Source: Macrotis lagotis
Taxonomy: Eukaryota > Chordata > Mammalia > Peramelemorphia > Peramelidae
Direction of reading: 5' to 3'
Assembly: GCF_037893015.1 (NCBI RefSeq)
Contig: NC_133660.1
Coordinates: forward strand, 287,653,078 to 287,717,077
DNA: 64,000 nt
Part shown: in pieces, positions 55,918-64,000 of the stretch
Layout of the letters: the number at the start of each line of letters is the position of its first letter
Numbering within the stretch: the stretch's first letter is position 1
Program-made: the position numbers and the translations under genes
The notes under the pieces: model-generated
Told to the model about the DNA's origin: nothing
Database searches by the model: none
The model's input: only the letters and a program-made list of their open reading frames with translations

Positions 55918-58900
55918 AGTGTATTTGAATGAGTATGTGTTTGTGTGTGAGTGTGTAGGTGTGTGTATGAGTGTGTATGTGTGTTTGTGTGGGAATGTGA
56001 GTGAGAATGTTATTTGTTTGAATGTGTGTTTATGTGTGTGAATGAGTATATGTGTTTGTGAATATATATTAATGGGTAGATGTGAGTGTGTGTCTGTGAC
56101 AATGGACTGGAGGAACTGAGCCTGGAGAAAAGAAGGCTTAGGTGGAACAGGGATGGATAGGACAGAAGAGATCACATGTGCCAGATTAATCTGTTCTGCC
56201 TGGCTCTTGAGGTCAGAGCTAGGAGGAACAGAGGCATCTGCATGGAATTCTGCCTTAGCTCAATTCAAAGAAAAATTTCCTAACAAGTGGAAATCTATCC
56301 CAGAAGAATGGATGACCTGAAAAGTAGAGGCTTGCTCCTCTCTCAGGACCTCCCAATGGAGGTTGCATATAATCCTTGTTGGGGAAGCTGGAGAGGAGAG
56401 AGTCTGGGTTGGACCAACTGACCCCTCAAAGTGCACTCAGTCCTGAGGTCCTGCCATTCTCCAGGGAAGAACACCATAGGATACTGCTCTGGCATCAGAG
56501 TAGGTATCTGCAATTGATGTAGCATTCCTGAGTGTGTGGATGTGACTTTGAGTGGGAAAGTTGGGTGTGCAGGTGTGCATGCATTTCCAAGTTAGGTCAT
56601 CTCTAGACAGGTGAGGACATGCTACCAGATAGCATATGCCAGTATGTATAAATGAATGTTTTATGAGAAAACATATAAGACGTGTGTGTATGTATATGTG
56701 TATGAGAGAGAATGTTTTCCTGGTCCTAGGACCTTACTTAGATGTTTGTTTGTTTGTTTGTTTTAGGTTCTTGCAAGGCAATGGGGTTAAGTGGCTTGCC
56801 CAAGGCCACACAGCTAGGTCATTATTAAGTGTCTAAGGCCGGATTTGAACTTAGGTACTCTTGACTCCAGGGCCAGTGCTCTATCCACTGTGCAACCTAG
56901 CCACCCCACTGAGTAGATGTTTTAACAAAATATTTATTGAATTGAACTGAATGGAAGGTCCCTTTCAAAAGAGAGAGTCTGGAGTTCTAGGCCTAGTGTG
57001 AGACATTTCTGAGTAGAATGGAAACTTCTTGAGGAAGGAACAATTATGTATTTGTCTTTATAGCCTTTAGTGCCTAGCACATGTGGTTTCTGGCACATTG
57101 TAGACACTTAAAAATCAAATAGGTTAATCCCTGTGTTTATATGTCTCATCATTTGTAAATATGTATTCACACGTACAAGTGTGTATGACCTTTAACACTC
57201 ACTGATTCACATATACACATGTGCACCACCACCCCATCCCCACCTCCCATACATCCTACACAGGGAATTGGTGGAATGAATAAAAAGTATTCATTAGACT
57301 CCATGGCCAGTGGATGGAAACAGGGCCTCTCTCCTCCCCAGAGCCCCCTTCCCGACCTCCGATCCCCAGGAGGGATCGCCGTAGGACTCACTTGGCAATC
57401 ATTGGCTGATTTCTTCTGGGCTGTCACACAAAGGGATCCAGAAATAAGAAACTAGAACAGAAGAAAGAGGGCATGTTATCAAGAGGCCAGAGAGCAGACC
57501 TCTCCCCCTCCTGAAAATCCCTCTGGGATGGAGGGGGCAGGAATGGAGGGGTCATCTCTGTTACAGTCCTCCCACCTAGGAAGATTCATTGTTGGAACGA
57601 TGCCAGACCCTTACAACACAGGATCAAGAAAGATGGACTGGCTGCTCCCCCTGACTCCAGTGAATAGCCCTCCTCCCCCCAACCCCCATTCCATTCCTTC
57701 TCCGGGGAATGGATTTGAATTCCTCTCTCATGTCACTGCCCATCCTTCGTTCTTCAGTTCTCTCTTTATCTCTGACTCTCCCCGCTTTTCCTTCTCTTTT
57801 TCCTTTTGCCCGTCTGATCCCCAAACATCTACATGACAGGGCAGTGGTGGCATTTTAGCTCACATTTTGTCTGTTTCGGTGTATTTGGAAACATCTGGAG
57901 GAATGACTGGCTTCTAGTTCATTTTTTTATTCAGATGGTCCTCTAGTCAACAGGGTAATCCCTTCAGGTACACATTGAAGCTCTATCCAGTCTGGGAATC
58001 TGAGAATCTCAGGTTGAATCCTGGGTCTGTTGCTTACTAACTGGGTGACTTTGGATAGCATTTAACCTCACTGAATCTCAGTTTCTTCAAAAAACTAATG
58101 GACTCTAAGAATCTTTCCAGCTCTAAGACTATTAACCATGACCTTTACCCCTGCTTCATGTTTCCTTTCCATTTACTCCTGGTCCTCTTTTCCCTGAGGT
58201 CATGGCTAATGGCATTGACAATTAGGCCTGGTGCTGTTGCACCTTGATTAGGAGGAGGCTTCAGGAGTCCCATTAGGAGAGGAGTGGGAGCAAATAGATT
58301 CAGCTCCCAAGGTCAGAGTGTGGTTGGAAGAGGTTCAATAGAAATTAGTGGTATTATTGGAACGTAAGCACCCCGAGAGTAGGCATTGGGTTCTTTCTTC
58401 TCTCTAGATCCTTGGCATCACATGCAGCACTAAGAGCTTCAAAATGTGTGTTGAATGAAATTCTGTCATGGGACAATAAGAAGAGGAAAGGTTGAGAATG
58501 AAAAAAAGAGAAGGAAAGGTGGGGGAGAGAGAGAGACAGAGACAGAGAAAGAACTGAAGAAGGAAGGATGGGCTATGACATGAGAGAGAATTCAAATCCA
58601 TTCAACAAGCATTCCTGGTGTTTTGTTGGCCCTGAGGATTCACAGATAATTATGCCTTCTTAAATATTTTCTTCATTGTTATATAGTCTAGCATGTGACT
58701 AGAATTCTCCCTCCCTCCACCCTTGTTAATGATTTCTGTACTGTCCAGCTTTTTTAGGAACACAATTCTCGCATACAACAATGATTTTTATTTACAAGAA
58801 TGCTTTGAATTTGTTGATGTTTGTTGATGTCTTTTGTCCTTCATTCTCAAAGAAGACCTTGGCATCAGGTGTGCATGCCACCCCAAGCAAGTAAATTAGA

Positions 58901-59604
58901 TTTAAGTGAGGGAGTGCGGTACAAAGTCTCCAATCTTACTTTCTCCTCTGGAACAATCTGGTTCAGTGGCCAAATATTTGTTAATATCAATATCAAGGCA
59001 GTTGGATGGTGCAGTGGATAGGGCACTGGCCTTGGAGTTGCAAAGACAGGAGTTTGAATCCAGCCTCAACACTTGATGCTTACTGTGTGACCTTGGGCAA
59101 GTCACTTAATCCTGATTGCCTTGCTTCCAGGGCCTTCTCTATTCATCCTGATTCATATCTGGCTACTGGACCTAAATGGCTCTGAAAGAGAAAGTGAGGT
59201 TGATGACTTAGCATAACCCCCCGCCACCTCACTCAAATCCAATTCATGTGCTTGTCATGGCATCACCTTTCTGATGGCATGGTCTTCTTCAAGAATGAAG
59301 GAAAAACATCAGCAGTAGCAATTAATATCAATAGCTGGGGCAGCTGAGTGGCACAGAGAAGTCAAGAGAACCTGAGTTCAAATCCGGTCTGAAGTGTGAC
59401 TTTGGGCAAGTCACTTAACCCCATTGCCTTGCAAAAAACAAAATAACAAAAAATTAATATCAATAGTAACAATTTACTCACTGAAATTCCTGCCCAGAAG
59501 GGATACCCTCCCATAAAAGAGATTGAGGTGTATCCTTTGAATAACACAGACCCTAGAACAGAGCCAAAGCCGATATGCAACAGTCCAATCAAGATCTGGA
59601 TGGC
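52866..59604 (-). CDS. MS4A8: MS4A8, all but the N-terminal coding exon
   Basis: Exons 59482-59604, 57392-57451, 55619-55765, 53083-53196 and 52866-52970 give 182 codons plus stop, all in phase 0. With an N-terminal exon of about 65-70 codons beyond the window this reaches the human length (about 250). Landmarks: AIQILIGLLHIGFGSVLGSV (TM1), SISFMGGYPFWAGIS and FLISGSLCV (TM2), MNIVSAIFSLVGIILFITE (TM3), GISSVLLIFSLLEFFIACTY (TM4). The TM3-TM4 loop SYICYDYYPNYQC carries paired cysteines and many tyrosines, like the YPDYYPY loop of human MS4A8, which decides the paralogue. The tail ends ENPPLYSNAVNQQQ, with a PPLY (PPxY) motif. MS4A8 is known from epithelial and some myeloid cells. No lesion is seen. 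Confidence 0.92.
53083..53196 (-). CDS. MS4A8: MS4A8 TM4 exon
   Basis: 114 bp; acceptor CTTTCAG, donor GTGAGT. Encodes APGLGISSVLLIFSLLEFF, then IACTYSHFGCLMFCSQTNQ. Confidence 0.96.
53880..54040 (+). repeat. L2 LINE fragment
   Basis: AGGCCAGGTCAAGATCACTT, CCTCCAGAAAGTCTTCCTTC. In the MS4A8 intron before the TM4 exon. Confidence 0.55.
54285..54416. repeat. Old interspersed repeat, hAT-like (copy 3 of 3)
   Basis: GGATTACAAAGGAAACCAAT and CCTAGGTTGAGAACTCCTGG; same family as at 2.15 and 24.3 kb. Confidence 0.5.
54538..54770 (+). repeat. CORE-SINE/MIR
   Basis: CATCTGGGTGGTCCAGGGTA, GATCTGAGTTCAAATCCTAT, CAAGTCATTAAACTTCTC, then GGTGAAGCACTTTGAAAATC. Confidence 0.75.
55619..55765 (-). CDS. MS4A8: MS4A8 TM3 exon with long loop
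   Basis: 147 bp (49 codons), longer than the 93 bp of MS4A15 because it carries the TM3-TM4 loop. Acceptor CTTTCTCAG, donor GTGAGT. RSGSVGMNIVSAIFSLVGII, then LFITELSIFSGSYICYDYYP and NYQCSNSGV. Confidence 0.95.
55876..56094. repeat. (TG)n compound microsatellite
   Basis: A pure TG run of about 40 bp, then GTGTGAGTGTATGT-type units for about 175 bp, starting 110 bases upstream of the TM3 exon acceptor. Confidence 0.95.
56764..56908 (-). repeat. tRNA-headed marsupial SINE
   Basis: TTCTTGCAAGGCAATGGGGT to CAACCTAGCCACCCC. Confidence 0.92.
57392..57451 (-). CDS. MS4A8: MS4A8 60-bp TM2 exon
   Basis: 60 bp; acceptor CTGTTCTAG, donor GTGAGT. Encodes FLISGSLCVTAQKKSANDCQ, one codon longer than the MS4A15 equivalent. 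Confidence 0.95.
58825..58980 (+). repeat. Composite SINE module, copy 3
   Basis: TTTTGTCCTTCATTCTCAAA, GAAGACCTTGGCATCAGG, TTAGATTTAAGTGAGGG, TACTTTCTCCTCTGGA; cut off at TTAATATCAATA, where another element begins. Confidence 0.7.
58993..59321 (-). repeat. Composite SINE, near full length (module plus tRNA-headed part)
   Basis: On the minus strand: CTTCATTCTTGAAGAAGACC, ATGCCATCAGAAAGGTGATG, TGAATTGGATTTGAGTGAGG, TCAACCTCACTTTCTCTTTC, CCAGATATGAATCAGGATGA, then AGTGACTTGCCCAAGGTCAC and the complement of the tRNA-like head. TTAATATCAATA at 58981 and 59322 is its target duplication. Confidence 0.8.
59335..59452 (+). repeat. tRNA-headed SINE at the MS4A8 donor
   Basis: CTGGGGCAGCTGAGTGGCAC to CATTGCCTTGCAAAAAACAA. 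Flanked by 14-bp ATTAATATCAATAG (59321-59334 and 59453-59466). Its right-hand duplication ends 15 bases from the donor G of the MS4A8 TM1 exon. The head is shortened inside. Confidence 0.93.
59482..59604 (-). CDS. MS4A8: MS4A8 TM1-TM2 exon
   Basis: 123 bp; acceptor CCCCTGACAG, donor GTGAGT. Encodes AIQILIGLLHIGFGSVLGSV, then LFKGYTSISFMGGYPFWAGI and S. Confidence 0.96.
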
Positions 59605-60574
59605 CTGTCAGGGGAAAACACAATGAAGACATGTCATTTAGATGAAGTTAACCTCTTGTGTCTTGGATGCTCCTCCCACCATTTTCAATATACATAGAAT
59701 TTTGCAGGGAAGGAATCTCTGAACTCTTGTATCCTTCAACTTCCCTTTCACTTTCCCATTGACTTTTAATGTGGGTTTAATTTGAGGGAGCTTGAGTGTA
59801 TTTAAGTACCACTTTATAACCTTTTTCATTCTTATTAATCCTTTTGTCTCTGAGAAGAGGCATTTCTTTCTGGAAACTAAAACCAATTTAATAAACATTA
59901 ATTTAGCACATATTTAGTCTAAATATCCCTCCAGGACTCCAGTCCTCTATTTCCAGTTTGTATCTGCTATTCTGTCTGGTTTCTATTCCATGGAACAAGA
60001 AGCCCCTCCCAAGACAAGCTCCTCTCTTTTAATATCAATGACGCTGCTAATTCAAAGTTGGCTACCGTTTTTCTTAATCTCGTTTACCCTCAGACCCTAG
60101 AGCCAGAAGGTGCAGAGTCAGAGTCCTCCCCAAATTTTCCTTTATAGGAGGCAGACATTGGACCTTCAGGTCATTCCATTTTGCATTCTGCACTTTGCTT
60201 CTGGTTTTAACTCCATAAAACAAGATGATCCCATTCCAGGAAGCCTCTCCTGTCTCCATCTTACTTCACTTTCTCCTTTTGTGTGTGCTCTTCTCCCATT
60301 GGATTGTAAGTTCTTTGAGGGCAGGAGACTTTTTCCTTATTTATAACTGGTTCTTAGTTAATGTTTATTGTTTTACCCTGGATCGCTACCTTGTTTTGTC
60401 TAAGATGGAGAGATCATAGTGAAGATTTCTGACAAAAAGTCATCCACTGGAGAAAGAAAAGGCAAACCACTCCAGTATCTTTGCTACCAAAAAACCCCAC
60501 AGACAGTACTAAAACAATAAGAGATGACATTGGAAGATGAACCCCTCAGGTTGGAAGATGTCCAATTGATTGAT

Positions 60575-60885
60575 GTTTGGCCTTTGTTCTTAAAGAAGAC
60601 CCTGAAATCAGGAGGTGATGCCTTGACAAGCACCCAGATTGAGTTTGAGTGAGGAGATGTTGTGCTAAGTCACCAGCCTCACTCTCTCCTTCCAGAGCCA
60701 TTTGAATCCAAAGGCTAGATATGAATCAGGATGACTGGAGATGACCTTGTATTTGACACAAGTTAAGTGACTCGCCCAAGGTCACACAACTAGTACGTAT
60801 CAAATGTCTGACACTGGATTCAAACTCCCATCCTCCTCATTCCAAGGCCAGCACTCTATTCACTGCACTACCTAGTTGCTAGTCC
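60575..60885 (+). repeat. Composite SINE, near full length (copy 5)
   Basis: CCTTTGTTCTTAAAGAAGAC, AGGAGGTGATGCCTTGACAA, CACCAGCCTCACTCTCTCCT, TAGATATGAATCAGGATGAC, then AAGTGACTCGCCCAAGGTCA and a complement of the tRNA-like head ending ACTACCTAGTTGC. Confidence 0.8.
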
Positions 60886-61209
60886 AGTACACTCCTCGGG
60901 AAGAGCAGAGGACAACTACAAGTAACTCCATTGCTAATGAAGCAGCTGAATCAAAATTGAAAGGAAGCTTAGTTATAGATGTGTCTGATGATAAAAGGAA
61001 AGTTGATAACTATCAAGATCAATATTTCATAGGAACTTGGCATGTAACATATATGAACCCACTTATGTGGGATGAGGTCAAACAGAACATGCAAAGATTA
61101 AATATCACCATCTTGGGTGTCAGTGAAATTAAGTGGATGGGATCTGGTGAATTTAATTCAGGTGATGACTACATATACTTGTGGGCAAGAATCCTTTAGA
61201 AGTGGAGTA
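60886..61209 (+). repeat. RTE LINE, 5' part with endonuclease start
   Basis: An open stretch encodes FIGTWHVTYMNPLMWDEVKQ, then NMQRLNITILGVSEIKWMGS and GEFNSGDDYIY. This is the N-terminal apurinic-type endonuclease of RTE elements (GTWNVRSMN, LNIDILGISELKW in intact relatives). It breaks off in the codons after YLW. Confidence 0.88.
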
Positions 61210-61708
61210 TCCTAAAATAACCCCTCAGAAATCCTCAACATTTCTATATATGACCAGCAAGATGCAGCAGAAAGTGCTAGAAAGAGAAATCTCATTCAAA
61301 GTAACCTTAGACAATATAAAATACTTGGGAATCTACCTGCCAAGGCAGATTCAGAAACTTTTTGAAAACAATTACAAAACACTTCTCACACAAATAGAAT
61401 CAGATTTAAATACCTGGGCAAAGATCAACTGCTCATGGTTAGGCTAAGCTAATATCATAAAAATGACAATTCTACCAAAACTCAACTACCCGTTTAATGC
61501 CCTACCAATCAAAATTCCAAAAAATTACTTTAATGAGTTAGAAAAAGTTGTAAGTAAGTTCATATGGAGAAATAAAAAGTCAAGAATTTCCAGGGATTTA
61601 GTGAAAAAAAAAAGTACAAAAGTAGGTGGCTTAGCCTTACCAGATCTAAAATTATATTATAAAGCATCAGTCATCAAAACTGTCTGGTATTGACTAAGAA
61701 ACAGAGTG
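61210..61708 (+). repeat. L1 LINE ORF2 C-terminal fragment inside the RTE
   Basis: Encodes [55 protein letters not shown] and [20 protein letters not shown], all classic L1 ORF2 C-terminal motifs. One in-frame stop separates two open parts, so it is dead. Neither L1 end is present. Confidence 0.92.
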
Positions 61709-61850
61709 GATGAATCAAAGTTGGAGTTAAGGTTGCAGGGAGAAATATTAACACTCAGACATGTAGACGATATCACTCTGATGGCAGAAAGTGAAGAAGA
61801 ATTTAGAAATCTCTCGAGGAGGGTGAAAGAGAAGAGTAACGACTTTATGC
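61709..61850 (+). repeat. RTE LINE, reverse-transcriptase fragment
   Basis: LRHVDDITLMAESEEEFRNL corresponds to the RTE catalytic box (LRYADDTTLMAESEEEL); here the Y-A of YADD is H-V, so it is inactive. Much of the RTE between endonuclease and this box is missing. Confidence 0.85.
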
Positions 61851-62213
61851 AAAAAGGCTCCTGAGAGCAGGACCCAAAGAGGGAAAGATGGGAGCCCCCT
61901 CCCCATGGAGAGGACTGGGGACATAGCCCAGGACTGAGGGGGTGGCAGCCATTCCCCTCCCTTCCCTCCCTCAAGGGGCTGGACTCAGGTTAGTTTGGGG
62001 TAGGGGTGGAGGATGGGGGGGGCTCCAGCACTTTGGCCCTAGGTTGGGGGGCAGGGCACATGCGCCCCTTTCCGCCTTACCTGCTCCCCCACCAGGCTGT
62101 ACTTTCTAAGAAGGCAATTCCCATCCCCCCCAACAATACATGTTGATCTTGTGCAATATTTTTTATTGTGCCAGGAAGCCTCAAAGACTGAGATTAAAGC
62201 TATTTTAACAAAA
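61851..62213. other. Unexplained GC-rich segment within the LINE mosaic
   Basis: About 360 bp, clearly GC-richer than the flanks (GGGACATAGCCCAGGACTGA, CATGCGCCCCTTTCCGCCTT), ending in AT-rich sequence with a poly(A)-like TTTTTTATTG. It is not RTE, L1 or any SINE seen here. No convincing reading frame on either strand. Confidence 0.6.
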
Positions 62214-62360
62214 GAAGGAGGAGGAGGAGGAGGAGGAGGAGGAGGAGGAGAAGGAAGAGGAGGAGGAGAAGAAGGAGGAGGAGGAGGAGGAAGAGAAGGA
62301 GGAGGAGAAGGAGGAAGAAGAAGGAGGAGAAGGAAGAAGAGGAAGGAGGAGAAGAAGGAG
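62214..62360 (+). repeat. (GGA)n/(GAAGGA)n tract
   Basis: About 147 bp of GGA and GAA units, purine only on plus. Gives a Gly/Glu/Arg-rich spurious frame. Confidence 0.96.
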
Positions 62361-62399
62361 TTAAAGGTGATTTTACATTAAAAAATCTGAGATCTTAAC

Positions 62400-62975
62400 A
62401 ACTGGTCTTCTGGTAACTCTAGGTGGACAAATAGGGAGAAAAGAAAAGGAAGCAGTGTCAGATTTTATATTCAAGGACTCAGAGAGTACTGCAGATGGTC
62501 ATTAGAGCCATGAAATTAAAAGATATTTTCTCCTTGGAAGGAAAGCTATGACAAATCTGGATAGGATACTAAAAAAGCAGAGACATGGCCTTGCCATCCA
62601 AGGTTCATAGAGTGAAAGCTATGGTTATTTCAGGAGTAATGTATGGCTGAGAGTTGGATGATAAGGAAAGCTGAGCACCATAGAATTGATGCTTTCAAAC
62701 TGTGGTGTTGGAGAAGACTTTTTGAGAGTCCCTTGGACCCCCTTGACCATAGAATGAGAAGACAGGACTCATTGGAAAAGACTCTCATATTGGGAAAGAT
62801 TGAAGATAAAAGGAAAAGGGAATGACAGAGGATGAGTTGGATGCCATGGAAACAAGGAACATGAATTTGGATAGGGATTTGGGCTGAAGGGCCGAAGGGC
62901 CTGGCATGCTATGGTCCTCAAGGTCATGAAGAGTTGGACACAACACAACAACATCAACAATAAATTGACTTTTAC
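62400..62975 (+). repeat. RTE LINE, 3' part and tail
   Basis: Translations in changing frames give HEIKRYFLLGRKAMTNLDRI-like text and RKAEHHRIDAFKLWCWRRLF, then DSLEKTLILGKIEDKRKRE; the end CATGAAGAGTTGGACACAAC plus ACAACAACATCAAC is the RTE terminus shared with the SINE tails. Several stops; dead copy. Confidence 0.88.
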
Positions 62976-63044
62976 CACTTTTCTGCCACACATGTCTTTC
63001 TCAAATTTTCAGCCAAGCAGCATTTATTAAGAACCTAGGAAGTA

Positions 63045-63195
63045 GGGCAGCTAGGTGGCACAGTGGATAGATCACTGGCCCTAGAGTCAGGAGGACCTGA
63101 GTTCAAATCCAGCCTCATACCTTTAGTAATTGCCTAATTGTGTGACCTTGGACTAATCTCTTAAAAAAAAACCCATTGCCTTGAATAAATATAAT
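63045..63195 (+). repeat. tRNA-headed marsupial SINE
   Basis: AGGGCAGCTAGGTGGCACAG to CCCATTGCCTTGAATAAA. Confidence 0.92.
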
Positions 63196-63371
63196 TTTTT
63201 TTAGAAAGAGAATATTAAGAATTGGGGACTCTCCTAGGCACTGGGAATTCAAAGACAAAAATTAAGCAATCTATATGCAAAGATAAAATGCATGTATATG
63301 AATGCATTCAAATATTTTTTAAAATATAAGGTAATTTTGTGAGTGAGAAACTAGACATTGGGAAGACCAAG

Positions 63372-63563
63372 GGCAGCTAGGTGGCATAGTAGATAGAGCA
63401 CTGGCCCTGGAATCAGGAGTACCTGAGTTCAAATCTGACCTGAGACACTTAATAATTACCTAGCTGTGTGGCCTTGGGCAAATCTAAATAAAAAAAAGAG
63501 AATGAAGAACAAACAAATATCACTATCCACTTAATCCCATTGCCTTGCAAAAAAAAAAAAAAA
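63372..63563 (+). repeat. tRNA-headed marsupial SINE with a 47-bp internal insertion
   Basis: GGGCAGCTAGGTGGCATAGT ... GGCCTTGGGCAA, then about 47 A-rich bases, then CACTTAATCCCATTGCCTTG and a long A tail. Confidence 0.9.
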
Positions 63564-63594
63564 GAAAGAAATTGGGAAGACCAGAAATGCCCTA

Positions 63595-64000
63595 GAAGGT
63601 AGAGCTTGGGCTGAACTTTGATAAAAATTAATGATTGTTAGAGATAGAAGTGAGGAGAGAATGTGTTCCAGACATGGGGACAGCCTGTACACAGGCTTGA
63701 AGATAGTACATTGAGTTTTATGTTAAGGATGGCAAGAAATCCAATTTAAGTCAACTGTACAGTATATGAAGGGAATGATACATTATAAACCTGGAAAGGT
63801 AGGGTGTAACCAGAACACGAAAAACTTTAAATGCCAAATGGAGCAGTCTGGTTTTGATCTTAGAGGTTTATTGAACAAGGGAGTGGTATGGCCAGCCCTT
63901 TACTTCAACAGTCATATGACTGATAGATAGATTGAAGAGGGTTGCAGACAGACACACTAGCTAGAAGGCTATTGCAACAGTTTGCATGAGAGATAATAGA
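63595..64000 (+). repeat. Unnamed old interspersed repeat (copy 4 of 4), runs off the edge
   Basis: GTGTTCCAGACATGGGGACA, CTGGAAAGGTAGGGTGTAAC, AAATGCCAAATGGAGCAGTC, AGAAGGCTATTGCAACAGTT. Longest copy in the window. Confidence 0.5.

Larger units (their letters stand above)
59605..64000. other. MS4A8 upstream intron: LINE mosaic and SINEs, first coding exon not found
   Basis: The minus strand was searched for an N-terminal exon ending in Leu-Gly before a donor and none fits, so it probably lies beyond 64 kb. 59.6-60.5 kb shows no confident repeat apart from L2-like ends (about 60.3 kb). Confidence 0.6.

Noticed and set aside
62080-62160. Possible MS4A8 N-terminal exon ending ...SLVGEQ before GTAAGG
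   Set aside because: Does not end in Leu-Gly, does not resemble MS4A8, and lies inside the LINE mosaic.
62151-62381. Gly/Glu/Arg-rich small protein
   Set aside because: Translation of the GGA repeat.
10936-63563. tRNA genes
   Set aside because: Every tRNA-like stretch is the head of a SINE followed by SINE body and A tail; no free-standing cloverleaf was seen.

Overview
This is vertebrate nuclear DNA, almost certainly from a marsupial. There is no operon structure. Coding sequence occurs only as short exons with GT-AG splice sites, separated by introns and spacers full of interspersed repeats. The commonest repeat is a tRNA-headed SINE (its 5' head begins GGGCAGCTAGGTGGC and its tail ends CATTGCCTTGCAAAAA), alongside a CORE-SINE with an RTE-type tail, L1, L2 and RTE LINE pieces, and old hAT-like and LTR-like fossils. 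That mix, and the near-identity of several SINE copies, fits an Australian marsupial, perhaps a dasyurid. The species cannot be fixed from this window.

The genes are one end of the MS4A (membrane-spanning 4-domains A) cluster, all on the minus strand. From high to low coordinates they are MS4A8 (exons at 59.6-52.9 kb; its first coding exon lies beyond the right edge), an MS4A18-like gene that looks broken (46.0-35.1 kb), a complete MS4A15 coding sequence (16.4-9.2 kb, six coding exons, 243 codons), and the first two coding exons of MS4A10 (2.6-0.8 kb; the rest lies beyond the left edge). From memory this order matches human 11q12 (MS4A8, MS4A18, MS4A15, MS4A10). Exon lengths and phases follow one template throughout: an N-terminal exon ending in Leu-Gly, a TM1-TM2 exon of about 120 bp, a 57-60 bp exon beginning F-I/L-I/V-S-G-S-L, a TM3 exon of 93-147 bp, a 114 bp TM4 exon and a short C-terminal exon. 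All junctions are phase 0.

Layout. 0-2.6 kb: MS4A10 start. 2.6-8.7 kb: spacer with L1, L2 and SINEs. 8.7-16.4 kb: MS4A15; its last exon sits in a CpG island, and its last intron carries 13 perfect GGGGCC units followed by about 480 bp of AGACAG/AGAG repeat. 16.4-35 kb: a long gene-poor stretch with a broken-up L2, L1 pieces and a CORE-SINE-tail minisatellite. 35-46 kb: MS4A18-like remnant. 46-52.4 kb: spacer. 52.4-59.6 kb: MS4A8. 59.6-64 kb: MS4A8 upstream intron, filled by an RTE/L1/GGA-repeat mosaic.

MS4A proteins are four-pass membrane proteins that form homo- and hetero-oligomers and influence calcium signalling and receptor trafficking. MS4A15 and MS4A8 both keep a PPxY motif near the C-terminus. 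The points most worth following up are the GGGGCC tract in MS4A15, the combined lesions of the MS4A18-like gene, the two places where SINEs landed repeatedly in the same target site, and the unexplained GC-rich segment inside the 61-62 kb mosaic.
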